From assembly GCA_900553245.1 (NCBI GenBank), contig USCP01000007.1:1-22592 (forward strand): a stretch of 22,592 nt of DNA, written 5' to 3'. The notes below the pieces were generated by a model that did not search any database, had not been told where the DNA came from, and saw nothing but the letters and a program-made list of their open reading frames with translations. A program made the position numbers and the translations under genes. This DNA is from an uncultured Peptococcaceae bacterium (GTDB taxonomy: Bacteria; Bacillota; Peptococcia; Peptococcales; Peptococcaceae). How positions within the stretch are numbered: the stretch's first letter is position 1; every line of letters begins with the position of its first letter. Below, one piece after another: positions 1-7,412 of the stretch.

Positions 1-1
1 A

Positions 2-382
2 GAAATTCTTATTATGGCGGCACAGGGCCACCTTGACCCAACCGGGCAAGCCAAAATCACCCCAGGCTTCAACCTTCCTGCTAAATACATTCTTCATACC
101 GTTGGTCCCATTGTCCGCGGTAATCTGACCGCAGAGGACGAAGCGGCCCTCGCCCAATGCTACCGCGCCTGCTTACAGCTTGTGGCGGAACATGGCCTTG
201 AAAGCATCGCTTTTTGTTGCATTTCCACCGGTGAATTCGGTTTTCCAAATGGCCGCGCCGCAGAAATCGCCGTAAGCACCGTCAAAGACTATTTGCGCAC
301 CCCTTCATGTATCAAACACATTATTTTCAATGTCTTCAAGGACACCGACCTCATGCTCTATGAGGCCCTCCTCGAATCATAA
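2..382 (+). CDS. Macro-domain protein-ADP-ribose hydrolase, 5' end outside window
   Basis: This is the C-terminal part of a macro-domain protein, which binds ADP-ribose and removes it from modified proteins or metabolites in the cytoplasm. The frame is open from base 2, so the gene starts upstream and the ATG at 14 is probably internal. Visible family hallmarks are GHLDPTGQAKITPGFNLPAK followed by the strand HTVGP, and the phosphate-loop segment CISTGEFGFP near the end. That combination resembles the zinc-containing macro-domain class of Firmicutes, whose members are about 260 residues long, so roughly half is missing here. In some Firmicutes such genes sit with a sirtuin (SirTM) and lipoate-carrier genes. 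Those neighbours would lie to the left and cannot be checked. A strong terminator follows immediately. The macro-domain call is firm; the sub-class is inferred. Confidence 0.85.
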   Translation, partial: EILIMAAQGHLDPTGQAKITPGFNLPAKYILHTVGPIVRGNLTAEDEAALAQCYRACLQLVAEHGLESIAFCCISTGEFGFPNGRAAEIAVSTVKDYLRTPSCIKHIIFNVFKDTDLMLYEALLES

Positions 383-400
383 AACACTCATACCTTCAAA

Positions 401-443
401 AAAGGCACCCGATCGTTGTAAAAAAACGATTGGGTGCCTTTTT
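401..443 (+). terminator. Intrinsic terminator after macro-domain gene
   Basis: A 14-bp stem (404-417 with 425-438, one G-T wobble) closes a seven-base A-rich loop and is followed by a T run. It ends transcription of the macro-domain gene and separates it from the HIRAN/ATP-grasp operon. Confidence 0.9.
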
Positions 444-555
444 ATGCAATAAATTCTCTTTTAGCGCCATTGAGGGAAGTTTTTTGGACACCTCGTTTGA
501 TACCATAAAAGCAAGAAGAAAGCAATGGGGACTGAGTAGGGAAGGAGTCTTAAAA

Positions 556-861
556 ATGCAAACCATCTATTTTACTATTACCGCTACCAATTTCTTTTTT
601 GGTATGGATTTTTTTAAACCGGACATGGTGGTGATTTTGGAAAAGGAACCGACCAATCCTCATGACCGTGAAGCTATTTTGGTCAAGATGTCGGGGCTTG
701 GCGCAGTGGGCTATGTGGCCAACAGTACCCATACCGTCCTTGGCGAAAGCATGAGTGCCGGGCGACTTTATGACAAAATCGGCGATACAGCAACGGGGAT
801 TGTGCGTTATGTACTCCCGCAAGGGGTCGTTTGTGAATTGATCGACGAAAAGGAGGCGTAA
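556..861 (+). CDS. HIRAN-domain protein, 101 aa
   Basis: This small cytoplasmic protein consists of little more than one HIRAN domain, a fold known from helicase/ATPase proteins and from free-standing bacterial proteins. HIRAN domains bind DNA ends or altered DNA in characterised eukaryotic cases; the role of the solo bacterial forms is not established. Characteristic segments are KEPTNPHDREAI (about residues 31-42), the GLGAVGYVANS turn and the following VLGESMSAGR. The ATG at 556 is chosen because GAAGGAG lies at 541-547 and because the longer frame from a TTG at 430 begins inside the preceding terminator. The ATP-grasp gene starts three bases after the stop, so the two are certainly co-transcribed and probably work together. 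No promoter is obvious in 444-555. Confidence 0.8.
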   Translation: MQTIYFTITATNFFFGMDFFKPDMVVILEKEPTNPHDREAILVKMSGLGAVGYVANSTHTVLGESMSAGRLYDKIGDTATGIVRYVLPQGVVCELIDEKEA

Positions 862-864
862 ATC

Positions 865-1647
865 ATGGCTCGAGTGTGGGTCAAAATGCGGTATGACAAT
901 GACATGCAAATGGAGATTCCACATAGCCTTAATATTGTCACTGCCATGATGGGCTTTCGAGCGTTGGGCGCTGTTTTGCTGCCGTATCATACCATTGATG
1001 AGATTTACGACGATGTGTCGGCAGAGGACATTGTGTTGGACTATATCCAACAGTGTGGGGAGATTTTTGCCAAGTTTGGCGTGACGCCGTTTGTACCCGA
1101 TTATCCCGAGGTCATGGCACCGTTTTTGGGACGTAGGATTTGGCAGGACACGATGAACCACGTGGCATCTGATGAACGCTTGTGGTCGGCCGGCTATTTT
1201 GTCAAGCCTATTGAAAGCAAGGTCTTTACCGGAAAAATCATTCGCTCAATTGGTGATTTGGTGGGGTGTGGCAACAGTGAAGAGGATGTTGCGGTTTTGA
1301 TTAGCGAGCCGTTGGATATTGTGGCGGAATGGCGCGGATTTATTCGTTATGATCGGCTCATTGATGTGCGGCCCTACGGTAGCCTCACTCATTTAAATTA
1401 TGAAGGCTATCGTTATCATTACGATGTGACGGTGCTGGATGCAATGTTGGCGGCTTTTCGTCGTTGGGAAGGACGTCCTGCGGCTTGTAGTATGGATATT
1501 TGCGTGACCAAGGACGGGCGTACCTTGTTGGTGGAAATGAACGATGCCTACGCTCTAGGTTGCTATGGTTTGCCATCGCTGCTTTATGCGAAGTTTATTT
1601 CGGCGCGTTGGAGTGAGCTGTTAAACCGCGAGGATGTGTATCGGTAA
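865..1647 (+). CDS. ATP-grasp domain protein (R2K-like clade), 260 aa
   Basis: This is a probable ATP-grasp ligase, an enzyme that uses ATP to join a carboxylate to an amine through an acyl-phosphate. The C-terminal half shows the fold's signals: the lysine strand YFVKPIESKVFTGK (about residues 110-123), the EWRGFIRYDRLIDVRPYG strand pair, and the metal-binding acidic end MDICVTKDG with VEMNDAYALGCYGL. This arrangement fits the R2K-type clade, known from comparative genomics in phages, plasmids and bacterial genomes and thought to modify peptides or proteins. The N-terminal ~100 residues are less conserved and may select the substrate. GGAGG at 852-856 and the three-base gap to the HIRAN gene support the start and an operon. 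Substrate unknown; the clade assignment is from memory of motifs. Confidence 0.75.
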   Translation: MARVWVKMRYDNDMQMEIPHSLNIVTAMMGFRALGAVLLPYHTIDEIYDDVSAEDIVLDYIQQCGEIFAKFGVTPFVPDYPEVMAPFLGRRIWQDTMNHVASDERLWSAGYFVKPIESKVFTGKIIRSIGDLVGCGNSEEDVAVLISEPLDIVAEWRGFIRYDRLIDVRPYGSLTHLNYEGYRYHYDVTVLDAMLAAFRRWEGRPAACSMDICVTKDGRTLLVEMNDAYALGCYGLPSLLYAKFISARWSELLNREDVYR

Positions 1648-1730
1648 AGAGTAATCAAGATGAAATAACCTTTAAAATATAGGGGCTGTGAGATAAGATA
1701 TAACTAAAGGTGTGTAGGAGGGAAAGGAAT

Positions 1731-2720
1731 ATGGCAAGGGGAGAAAATCAAAAGCTTAAATTGTTGTATCTGTTAAAAATTTTAGCGGAGGAAACGGACG
1801 ATCAGCATATGGTGACGATGCCCGAGCTTGTCAAAAAGCTGAAAAAGGTTGGCGTTCATGCGGATCGTAAGACGTTGTATTCGGATTTTGACGAGCTGGA
1901 GCGTTTTGGGATTGATATTATTACCGAGCGTCAGGGGCGCAGTACGTATTACCATATGGGGGCGCGTCAGTTTGATTTGGCAGAGCTGAAAATTTTGGTG
2001 GACAGTGTTGAGGCGGCGAAGTTTATTACCGATGCCAGAACCAAGTCGTTGATTAAGAAGTTGGGGCGGTTGACAAGTCGCTTTGATGCGGATACCTTAA
2101 AGCAACAGGTGGATTTGCAGGGGCGTGTCAAGACTGATAATCGTGTGGTATTTAGTAATGTGGATACGCTTCATGCAGCGATTGCGGCAGAAAAGCAGAT
2201 TCGCTTTCATTATTGTAACTGGGACATCAAGGGCAATATGGTACCGCGTAATGATGGTGACTGGTATAATGTGAGTCCATGGCGGTTAATGATAAACCAT
2301 GAGAATTATTATTTGGTGGGGTATTCGCCGGAGAACGGTATTCGCCATTATCGGGTGGATAAAATCAAGGATATTTTTGTGGTAGAGGAACCGCGTGAGG
2401 GGAAGGACGCCTTCAATAATTTTGATTTTGCCGCATATTCCAAGTGCATGTTTGGGATGTTTGGCGGTGAGGAGATGCGTGTAACCTTGGAATGTGACTT
2501 AGAGATGATTGGGGTTATCATTGACCGTTTTGGTAAAGACGTGGTTTGTATTCCAAAGGGAGAGCGGTCTTTTGTGGTGTCGGTGAATGTGATTCCGAGT
2601 CCGCAATTTTTGGGTTGGGTTATTGGCTTGGGGGCGCAGGTCAAGATTACCAGCCCTGAGGTGGTCCTTCAACAGATGCGAGAGGAAGTAAAGCGTTTGA
2701 ATGCACAATATTTGGCATAG
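1731..2720 (+). CDS. WYL-domain transcriptional regulator, 329 aa
   Basis: This is a cytoplasmic DNA-binding regulator of the HTH-WYL family. Residues about 5-65 form a winged helix-turn-helix (LLYLLKIL ... RKTLYSDFDELERFGIDI). The middle carries the WYL ligand-binding domain (IRFHYCNWD, then SPWRLMINHENYYLVGYS and the RVDKI strand, about residues 155-222), and the C-terminal ~90 residues match the WCX extension. WYL domains sense small ligands, nucleotides or nucleic acid in the few studied cases; the signal here is unknown. The ATG at 1731 follows GGAGG at 1717-1721; an in-frame GTG at 1710 lies before that site. It starts 83 bases after the ATP-grasp gene without a terminator, so read-through is possible. 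It is convergent with the MarR gene. Confidence 0.85.
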   Translation: MARGENQKLKLLYLLKILAEETDDQHMVTMPELVKKLKKVGVHADRKTLYSDFDELERFGIDIITERQGRSTYYHMGARQFDLAELKILVDSVEAAKFITDARTKSLIKKLGRLTSRFDADTLKQQVDLQGRVKTDNRVVFSNVDTLHAAIAAEKQIRFHYCNWDIKGNMVPRNDGDWYNVSPWRLMINHENYYLVGYSPENGIRHYRVDKIKDIFVVEEPREGKDAFNNFDFAAYSKCMFGMFGGEEMRVTLECDLEMIGVIIDRFGKDVVCIPKGERSFVVSVNVIPSPQFLGWVIGLGAQVKITSPEVVLQQMREEVKRLNAQYLA

Positions 2721-2743
2721 AGGCTGGATAGGGTGTTTTGAAA

Positions 2744-2800
2744 AATAAAAATAGCACGTTAGGTGTGCAAGCGATGCAATTCCTAACGTGCTATTTTTTT
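2744..2800. terminator. Bidirectional terminator between WYL and MarR-family genes
   Basis: A perfect inverted repeat of about 14 bp (2750-2763 with 2782-2795) is flanked by A-rich sequence on the left and a T run on the right, so it can stop transcription arriving from either gene. The T run touches the stop codon of the minus-strand regulator. Confidence 0.85.
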
Positions 2801-3236
2801 ATGCTTGAAGATGGGCAAGGGCGGTGGAGAGGAGGCTGTTTAATTGGATGATCTCTTCGTTGTTCAGACCGAGCTGTGCGTTCATTTCTTCAATGATTGG
2901 CAGGGCATTTTCTTTGAGGTCGATGCCTTCTTGGGTGATGGTGATGATGAGGTTGCGAGCATCGCGTTGGTCGCGGTCGCGTCGAACATAGCCTTTTTGT
3001 TCTAAGGTGCGAAGTACCGGTGTGAGGGTGCCGGAATCAAGATAGAGCAATTTGCCCATGTCTTTGCTGCTAATTTGACCGTGCTCCCAGATGACGAGCA
3101 TGGCGAGGGCTTGGGTATAGGTGAGGTCCAAACGTGCAAGCAGTGGCTTGGAGGCCCGAATGATTTCTTTAGAGCAGGCATAGAGGGGGAAGCTCTGCAA
3201 ATGGTCTAAGGTGATGGCTACGTCACGGTTTGGCAT
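2799..3236 (-). CDS. MarR-family regulator, OhrR-like, 145 aa
   Basis: This is a winged-helix repressor of the MarR family. The N-terminal segment DHLQSFPLYACSKEIIRA places a single cysteine at residue 21, the position of the peroxide-sensing cysteine of OhrR proteins, which lose DNA binding when organic hydroperoxides oxidise it. The DNA-recognition region is LYLDSGTLTPVLRTLEQKGYVRR with the wing DQRDARN. I see no second cysteine, which fits one-Cys OhrR types. No Ohr peroxidase gene lies beside it, so its target is elsewhere or different. GGAG (minus strand, about 3245-3248) precedes the ATG. The region upstream (3237-3300) carries two ATTGTA hexamers at 3255-3260 and 3281-3286, possibly part of its own promoter or operator. 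OhrR function is inference; MarR family is firm. Confidence 0.85.
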   Translation of the reverse strand: MPNRDVAITLDHLQSFPLYACSKEIIRASKPLLARLDLTYTQALAMLVIWEHGQISSKDMGKLLYLDSGTLTPVLRTLEQKGYVRRDRDQRDARNLIITITQEGIDLKENALPIIEEMNAQLGLNNEEIIQLNSLLSTALAHLQA

Positions 3237-3330
3237 GATATGATCTCCGTTTCTATTGTAGTATGATGAAAACTTTATTGATTGTACACGACTAAACGTT
3301 AAAAAGCAATGTGCAGATGATGGTTTGATG

Positions 3331-3359
3331 TTGTTTCTGATACTAGAACACCGTATAAT
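3331..3359 (+). promoter_or_regulatory. Sigma-A-type promoter for small membrane protein gene
   Basis: TTGTTT (3331-3336) and TATAAT (3354-3359) are spaced by 17 bases and lie about 40 bases before the start codon of the next gene. Confidence 0.7.
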
Positions 3360-3401
3360 GAAAAAAATAAACGTTGTGAGGACTCAAAGGAAGTGGATGT
3401 C

Positions 3402-3626
3402 ATGTTTCATTTATTTCACTCTGCAGATGCATATTTAAAGGAAAGTGATTGGAAGGACTTGGCGCTTGTGAAGGCGTGTCTTTTTGCGATGGGTGTGATG
3501 GTTGGAATGCGTACATCTGTGGAGAAACGCCAGCAACGATATAAATGGGCGCGTCGTGTATTTGCTGTGACGTATGTGCCGTTGATGGCAAAATATGTGC
3601 GTGTGGTCAAGTCAATGCATCGTTAA
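3402..3626 (+). CDS. Small membrane-associated protein, 74 aa
   Basis: This short protein begins with an amphipathic stretch ending in SDWKDLALVKACLFAMGVMVGM, a hydrophobic helix, followed by a basic linker (EKRQQRYKWARR) and a second weaker hydrophobic segment ending in lysine and arginine. The SDWKDLALVK-CLF-GVxVG pattern recurs in small clostridial proteins often labelled 'permease of phosphate ABC transporter'. Nothing in the sequence supports that label: it is far too short to be a permease and no ABC genes are near. AAGGAAG at 3387-3393 favours the ATG at 3402 over a GTG at 3393. It has its own promoter and appears monocistronic. Function unknown. Confidence 0.65.
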   Translation: MFHLFHSADAYLKESDWKDLALVKACLFAMGVMVGMRTSVEKRQQRYKWARRVFAVTYVPLMAKYVRVVKSMHR

Positions 3627-3645
3627 TTTTATAAAGTGAGCAGGA

Positions 3646-3675
3646 TTCAACTTGCATAGGAAAGAGGGCTATAAT
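3646..3675 (+). promoter_or_regulatory. Possible promoter for DegV-family gene
   Basis: A perfect TATAAT (3670-3675) lies about 75 bases before the DegV start. The best -35 candidate is TTCAAC (3646-3651) at an 18-base spacing, which is weak; a TTGCAT at 3652 would be too close. Confidence 0.4.
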
Positions 3676-3750
3676 AAAATCAAAGAATAAATGTTGAATG
3701 AATGTTTGTGGCTCTTGGGGAGAATTTTTTTAGTTGAAAGGAGGCGTACG

Positions 3751-4608
3751 ATGCAAAAATATGTGATTGTGGCCGAATCCGGCTCAGATATTCCGCGTGA
3801 GTTGGCGGAAAAACACAATATTTATATCGTACCGATGCACGTAACGTTTGGGGACGTCACAAAAAAGGATGGGCATTTTCCGCCGGCTGAAGTGTGCATG
3901 TATTATGAACGCACCGGCATGGTGCCGCTGACCAGCGGATGCAATCCCGGTGATTTTACCGAGGTGTTTGAACAGATTGACAAGGAACATCCGGATTGTC
4001 ATATTTTATATTTGGCGTATTCTGCGGTGACTACCTGCGCATATCGCAGCGCTGAAATTGCTGCGGAAGGGCGCAAGAATATCAGCTTTATCAATACCAA
4101 GCTCTTGACGGTGGGGCAATGTGCGGCGGTGATTCGTTTTGCCGAAGCGCTGGAAGCTCATCCGGAATGGCGTCTTGAGGAGATTGTAGAGCAAGCGGAG
4201 CGTATCAGTGCATCTGTGCAAATGAGCTGCTTGATTAGTAATATTGACTATATGCGCGCCGGCGGTCGTGTGACTAACAGTGCCGCGCTTATTGGGAATA
4301 TTTTTAACATCCATCCGGAAATTATTTTGGATGCCGATGGCTACATCAAGGCAGGAAAGAAGTATCGTGGTAAAATGAATAAGGTGGTCTTTAAGCTGAT
4401 GGATGACTACTTTAACGAACGTCACTTAGACCGTAAGTTGCTTTGGTTGGGTTGCACCCACGGTTTTTCCGATAAACTCAAGGAAGAAGCCATTCAGTAT
4501 GCCTATGCCAATGGTTTTGAGGAAGTGCGCTGGATCAATGCCGGTGGCGTGATTACCACCCATGGCGGTTCTAATGCTTTTTGCATTTCCGGTTATAGTA
4601 AGGACTGA
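3751..4608 (+). CDS. DegV-family fatty-acid-binding protein, 285 aa
   Basis: Proteins of this family (also called FakB) bind one fatty acid and, where studied, present it to the kinase FakA for phosphorylation and entry into phospholipid synthesis. Family features are the N-terminal VAESGSDIP strand, the conserved TSGCNPGDF loop that contacts the carboxylate (near residue 60), the MRAGGRVTN segment (near residue 170) and the C-terminal GGVITTHGGSNAF. Several family loops are slightly unusual; many homologues end with a GPGT-like turn where this one has THGGSN. Length is normal. The ATG at 3751 follows AAAGGAGG at 3738-3745; an in-frame ATG at 3691 has no such site. No fakA homologue is in the window. 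The gene is single, with its own terminator. Confidence 0.85.
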   Translation: MQKYVIVAESGSDIPRELAEKHNIYIVPMHVTFGDVTKKDGHFPPAEVCMYYERTGMVPLTSGCNPGDFTEVFEQIDKEHPDCHILYLAYSAVTTCAYRSAEIAAEGRKNISFINTKLLTVGQCAAVIRFAEALEAHPEWRLEEIVEQAERISASVQMSCLISNIDYMRAGGRVTNSAALIGNIFNIHPEIILDADGYIKAGKKYRGKMNKVVFKLMDDYFNERHLDRKLLWLGCTHGFSDKLKEEAIQYAYANGFEEVRWINAGGVITTHGGSNAFCISGYSKD

Positions 4609-4619
4609 ATATGATAGAG

Positions 4620-4646
4620 GAGGCGCTGTATGGGCGCCTCTTTTTT
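4620..4646 (+). terminator. Intrinsic terminator after DegV gene
   Basis: GAGGCGC (4620-4626) pairs with GCGCCTC (4634-4640), followed directly by six T residues. Confidence 0.85.
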
Positions 4647-4761
4647 ATACCTTCTAAATGGCGTCGGTGGGGGAAATATGTTATAGTAGTAGCGTTGGTT
4701 GCCGATGGTCGGTAAGCGACTCGGGAAGGGCATCTTCTCAATAACAGGAAAGGAGAATGTG

Positions 4762-5880
4762 ATGGACAGCTATCAAAAAAAGGAAAGGTTTATTGTAAAC
4801 TTTATCTTCTATGGCTTGATTGGCGCGCTGCTCTTTGTTGGGGCGAAGTATCTTTTGCCGGTTCTGATGCCGTTTTTGTTGGGGCTTTTGGTGACCCTGT
4901 TGCTACAGCCGATGATTCGTTTGGTGGCAGGCGAAGCGCCGAAGCTTAAGCGATTGGTGGCGCTTGCGTTATGTGCGGCTTTTTATTTGCTGTGTGGCTA
5001 TTTGGTTGTGAATTTTGGTGTGCAGATTTTTCAAAAAATCGGTGATATGATTGCACGGATTCCCGCACTCTATGAAAGCCATATTGTGCCGGCCTTATGG
5101 ATGATTTATGCTCAAATCAATGAATTTGTTGCCAATATCGATCCAAGTTTAACAAAAGAAATCGACGCGATTTTCGTAGATTTGCTGCAAAATATGCGTC
5201 TTTATATTACAGAGTATTCTATGAAGGGGGTTGGGCTTTTAACCAATACCCTGTCCATGATTCCGGGGCTTTTCATTAAGGTCCTGATTACGATTATTTC
5301 GACGTTCTTTATGGTGGCGGATTATGCTTATTTGAGAAAGCAAGCCATGCGCTTTATTCCGTCGGGCAAGCGTGATACCGTAGAAACCACTATTAGCTAT
5401 GTAAAGAACATCATCGGTAAATATGTGAAATCCTATTCTTTGATTTTCTTTATTACTTTTGTGGAGCTGTCTGCTGGTTTTGCCCTTTTGCAGGTGCCGA
5501 ATCCGGCGCTTTTAGGGATGATTGTAGCGGTGTTTGACATTCTGCCGATTCTGGGAACCGGGGGCGTGCTGATTCCGTGGGCGATTATTGCTGCGGTGTT
5601 AGGAAATAAGGCCTTCGCCTTGGGCTTGATTATTCTTTATATCGTGATTATCGTGGTGCGTAATATTATTGAACCACGTATTGTCGGTAAGCAAATTGGC
5701 CTCCATCCGTTGGTGACATTGATTTGTATGTTTGTGGGCTTGAAGCTCTTTGGTGTGATTGGCTTGTTTGGGTTGCCAATTTCGCTCTCTGTGCTTGTGA
5801 ATATGGACCGCAACAACATTATTAGCCTATTCCCTCGTGATGAGGATGAGGCGGCACCGTTGATTTCGATGAAAAACTAA
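4762..5880 (+). CDS. AI-2E family transporter (YtvI-like), 372 aa
   Basis: This is a polytopic inner-membrane protein of the AI-2E/PerM superfamily with about eight hydrophobic segments. Two open the protein (residues about 13-55), one follows near 70-90, and a cluster fills the last 180 residues. The family signature in the C-terminal half is present: VPNPALLGMIVAVFDILPILG(T)GG and later IIEPRIVGKQIGLHPLVTL. Family members are credited with autoinducer-2 export, sodium/proton antiport or, for YtvI, a sporulation role; the sequence cannot choose between these. The ATG at 4762 follows AAAGGAG (4749-4755); the longer frame from 4699 lacks a site. It stands alone between two terminators. Confidence 0.85.
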   Translation: MDSYQKKERFIVNFIFYGLIGALLFVGAKYLLPVLMPFLLGLLVTLLLQPMIRLVAGEAPKLKRLVALALCAAFYLLCGYLVVNFGVQIFQKIGDMIARIPALYESHIVPALWMIYAQINEFVANIDPSLTKEIDAIFVDLLQNMRLYITEYSMKGVGLLTNTLSMIPGLFIKVLITIISTFFMVADYAYLRKQAMRFIPSGKRDTVETTISYVKNIIGKYVKSYSLIFFITFVELSAGFALLQVPNPALLGMIVAVFDILPILGTGGVLIPWAIIAAVLGNKAFALGLIILYIVIIVVRNIIEPRIVGKQIGLHPLVTLICMFVGLKLFGVIGLFGLPISLSVLVNMDRNNIISLFPRDEDEAAPLISMKN

Positions 5881-5887
5881 ATATTTG

Positions 5888-5935
5888 GCGCAGTTCTTAC
5901 TTTTACTATTGAAAGCCGAGCTGCGCTTTCTTTTT
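5888..5935 (+). terminator. Intrinsic terminator after AI-2E transporter gene
   Basis: A 9-bp stem with one wobble (5888-5896 with 5918-5926) and a 21-base loop is followed by TTTCTTTTT. The long loop makes it somewhat weaker than its neighbours. Confidence 0.7.
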
Positions 5936-5961
5936 AATGACTTAGAAAGGATGGGTGTGTG

Positions 5962-6666
5962 ATGACCATTGATACTATTTTTATAGATTTAGACAATACC
6001 TTGCTTGATTTTTACGCCACTGAGGACCATATTTTGGGAGAGGCATTGAGTCGACATGGAATTACGCCAACGCCGGAGGTGGTGGCGCGCTATCAGGACA
6101 TCAATGTGGCACAGTGGTTGCTTTTAGAGCAGGGGGTGCTTGAAATTGATGAGGTCGGGGTACGCCGTTTTGCCTTGTTGGTGGAGGCGTTGGGGCACAG
6201 TGCCGATGCGCAAGCCCTTTCTGATACCTACGAGCATTTGATGGAAGATGCTTGTTTTTTTGTGCCGGGGGCGAAGGAGCTGCTTGAGTACTTAAGTAAA
6301 GAGTATCGTATATGTCTTGTGACCAATGGGATGGGCGAGGTCCAGCACAATCGTATTCGCAATTGCGGTCTTGAAGCGTATTTTGATGACATTTTTATAT
6401 CGAGCGATCTGGGGTGTGTAAAACCGAATGCCGACTTTTTTGAGGCCTGCTTCGAAAAACTCGGTGGTGTGGATGCGAAGAGATGCGTGATGATTGGTGA
6501 CGGGCTTAATGCGGATATGCGTGGTGGCATTCAAATGGGAATGCGTACGATTTGGTTTAACCCGTGGGGGCACGAAAACAACACCAAGTGGCAACCGGAT
6601 GCGGAAATCGTTTCATTGAAAGAGGTACCGGTGATTTTAGAGGTTTGGGAAAACGAAGATCTATAA
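5962..6666 (+). CDS. HAD-superfamily phosphatase, YjjG-like 5'-nucleotidase, 234 aa
   Basis: This is a cytoplasmic haloacid-dehalogenase-type hydrolase. Motif I is DLDNT (residues 9-13; D9 would be the nucleophile and D11 the general acid), motif II is LVTNG, motif III the lysine of CVKPN, and motif IV GDGLNAD. The helical cap lies between motifs I and II, as in subfamily IA. The WFNPWG strand after motif IV and the overall pattern fit YjjG/YfnB-type proteins, which act on pyrimidine nucleoside monophosphates, including non-canonical ones (house-cleaning). Substrate remains inferred. GTG at 5959 is an alternative start three bases earlier. AAAGGA at 5946-5951 serves either. No terminator is obvious after it. 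Confidence 0.85.
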   Translation: MTIDTIFIDLDNTLLDFYATEDHILGEALSRHGITPTPEVVARYQDINVAQWLLLEQGVLEIDEVGVRRFALLVEALGHSADAQALSDTYEHLMEDACFFVPGAKELLEYLSKEYRICLVTNGMGEVQHNRIRNCGLEAYFDDIFISSDLGCVKPNADFFEACFEKLGGVDAKRCVMIGDGLNADMRGGIQMGMRTIWFNPWGHENNTKWQPDAEIVSLKEVPVILEVWENEDL

Positions 6667-6711
6667 AGCACTGCTTATAGTAGCAATATATCTCATTTAA
6701 TTAAATTTAAC

Positions 6712-6740
6712 TTGACTTTGAAGGTTATGTATTATATACT
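6712..6740 (+). promoter_or_regulatory. Upstream rubrerythrin promoter (P1)
   Basis: TTGACT (6712-6717) and TATACT (6735-6740) are 17 bases apart. A perfect 12-bp A/T palindrome (6695-6706) sits just upstream of the -35 like an UP element or operator, and a 21-bp dyad (6724-6744) covers the -10. Confidence 0.75.
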
Positions 6741-6744
6741 TAAC
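6724..6744. promoter_or_regulatory. Dyad over the -10 of rubrerythrin P1, possible operator
   Basis: The arms read GTTA-n-GTAT on the left and ATAC-n-TAAC on the right around a three-base centre with flexible positions, giving eight of ten matched positions per half. It covers the -10 hexamer, a position typical of repressor sites. It does not match the PerR or Fur consensus well, so the binding protein is unknown. Confidence 0.45.
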
Positions 6745-6765
6745 ACTGTCAAGAGGAGTTAATCC

Positions 6766-6794
6766 TTGAGGCGAAAAAAAGAAACGATTATAAT
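6766..6794 (+). promoter_or_regulatory. Downstream rubrerythrin promoter (P2)
   Basis: TTGAGG (6766-6771) and TATAAT (6789-6794) are separated by exactly 17 bases, about 60 bases before the start codon. Confidence 0.6.
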
Positions 6795-6854
6795 GAGACT
6801 ATAGAAGTTTAGATTATTTCTAAGAGATTAAAAACAGATAGGAGATTGATTATT

Positions 6855-7397
6855 ATGGCTAAATGGGTATGTGGCGTATGTGGTTATGTTCATGAAGGCG
6901 ATGCAGCACCAGAAAAGTGCCCACAATGTGGTGCACCTGCTGAAAAGTTTGTAGAACAAACTGGCGAAATGTCTTGGGCTGCTGAACACGTTGTAGGTAT
7001 TGCAAGCGACGTTCCAGCTGATATCCGTGCTGACCTCGAAGCAAACTTCGCTGGCGAATGCACCGAAGTTGGTATGTACCTCGCTATGGCTCGCGTGGCT
7101 CATCGTGAAGGTTATCCAGAAATCGGCCTCTACTGGGAAAAGGCTGCTTGGGAAGAAGCAGAACACGCTTCCAAGTTCGCTGAATTACTCGGTGATGTTG
7201 TAACCGATTCCACTAAGAAGAACCTCGAAATGCGTGTAGAAGCTGAAAACGGTGCTACCGCTGGTAAGACCGACCTCGCTAAGCGCGCTAAAGCATTGAA
7301 CCTCGATGCAGTTCATGATACCGTTCATGAAATGGCTCGCGACGAAGCTCGTCACGGCAAAGCATTCAAGGGTCTTCTCGAAAGATACTTTGGCTAA
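6855..7397 (+). CDS. Reverse rubrerythrin (N-terminal rubredoxin domain), 180 aa
   Basis: This is a cytoplasmic non-haem iron peroxidase that reduces hydrogen peroxide in anaerobes, taking electrons from NAD(P)H through a reductase. Domain order is reversed relative to classical rubrerythrin: rubredoxin-type iron site first (C6, C9, C22, C25), then a four-helix diiron domain with E68, the E101-xx-H104 pair and the E164-xx-H167 pair. The shape and length match clostridial reverse rubrerythrins, which are strongly induced by oxygen. Codon use is clearly biased (GCT, CGC, CTC, GAA, AAG), unlike most neighbours, which suggests high expression. Two tandem promoters and a candidate operator precede it. 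GGAG (6841-6844) sets the start at 6855. Confidence 0.93.
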   Translation: MAKWVCGVCGYVHEGDAAPEKCPQCGAPAEKFVEQTGEMSWAAEHVVGIASDVPADIRADLEANFAGECTEVGMYLAMARVAHREGYPEIGLYWEKAAWEEAEHASKFAELLGDVVTDSTKKNLEMRVEAENGATAGKTDLAKRAKALNLDAVHDTVHEMARDEARHGKAFKGLLERYFG

Positions 7398-7412
7398 TTT
7401 TTAACGAACCCC

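Noticed and set aside
430..555. Upstream extension of the HIRAN frame from a TTG at 430
   Set aside because: It starts inside the right arm of the preceding terminator, has no ribosome binding site, and its residues do not look like part of the domain. The ATG at 556 has a strong site.
550..1161. 203-codon minus-strand frame over HIRAN and ATP-grasp genes
   Set aside because: It overlaps two coupled genes with clear family motifs and has low-complexity His-rich composition typical of shadow frames.
6724..6744. Classical PerR box before rubrerythrin
   Set aside because: The dyad has different spacing and half-sites from the TTATAAT-n-ATTATAA consensus, so only a generic operator is proposed.
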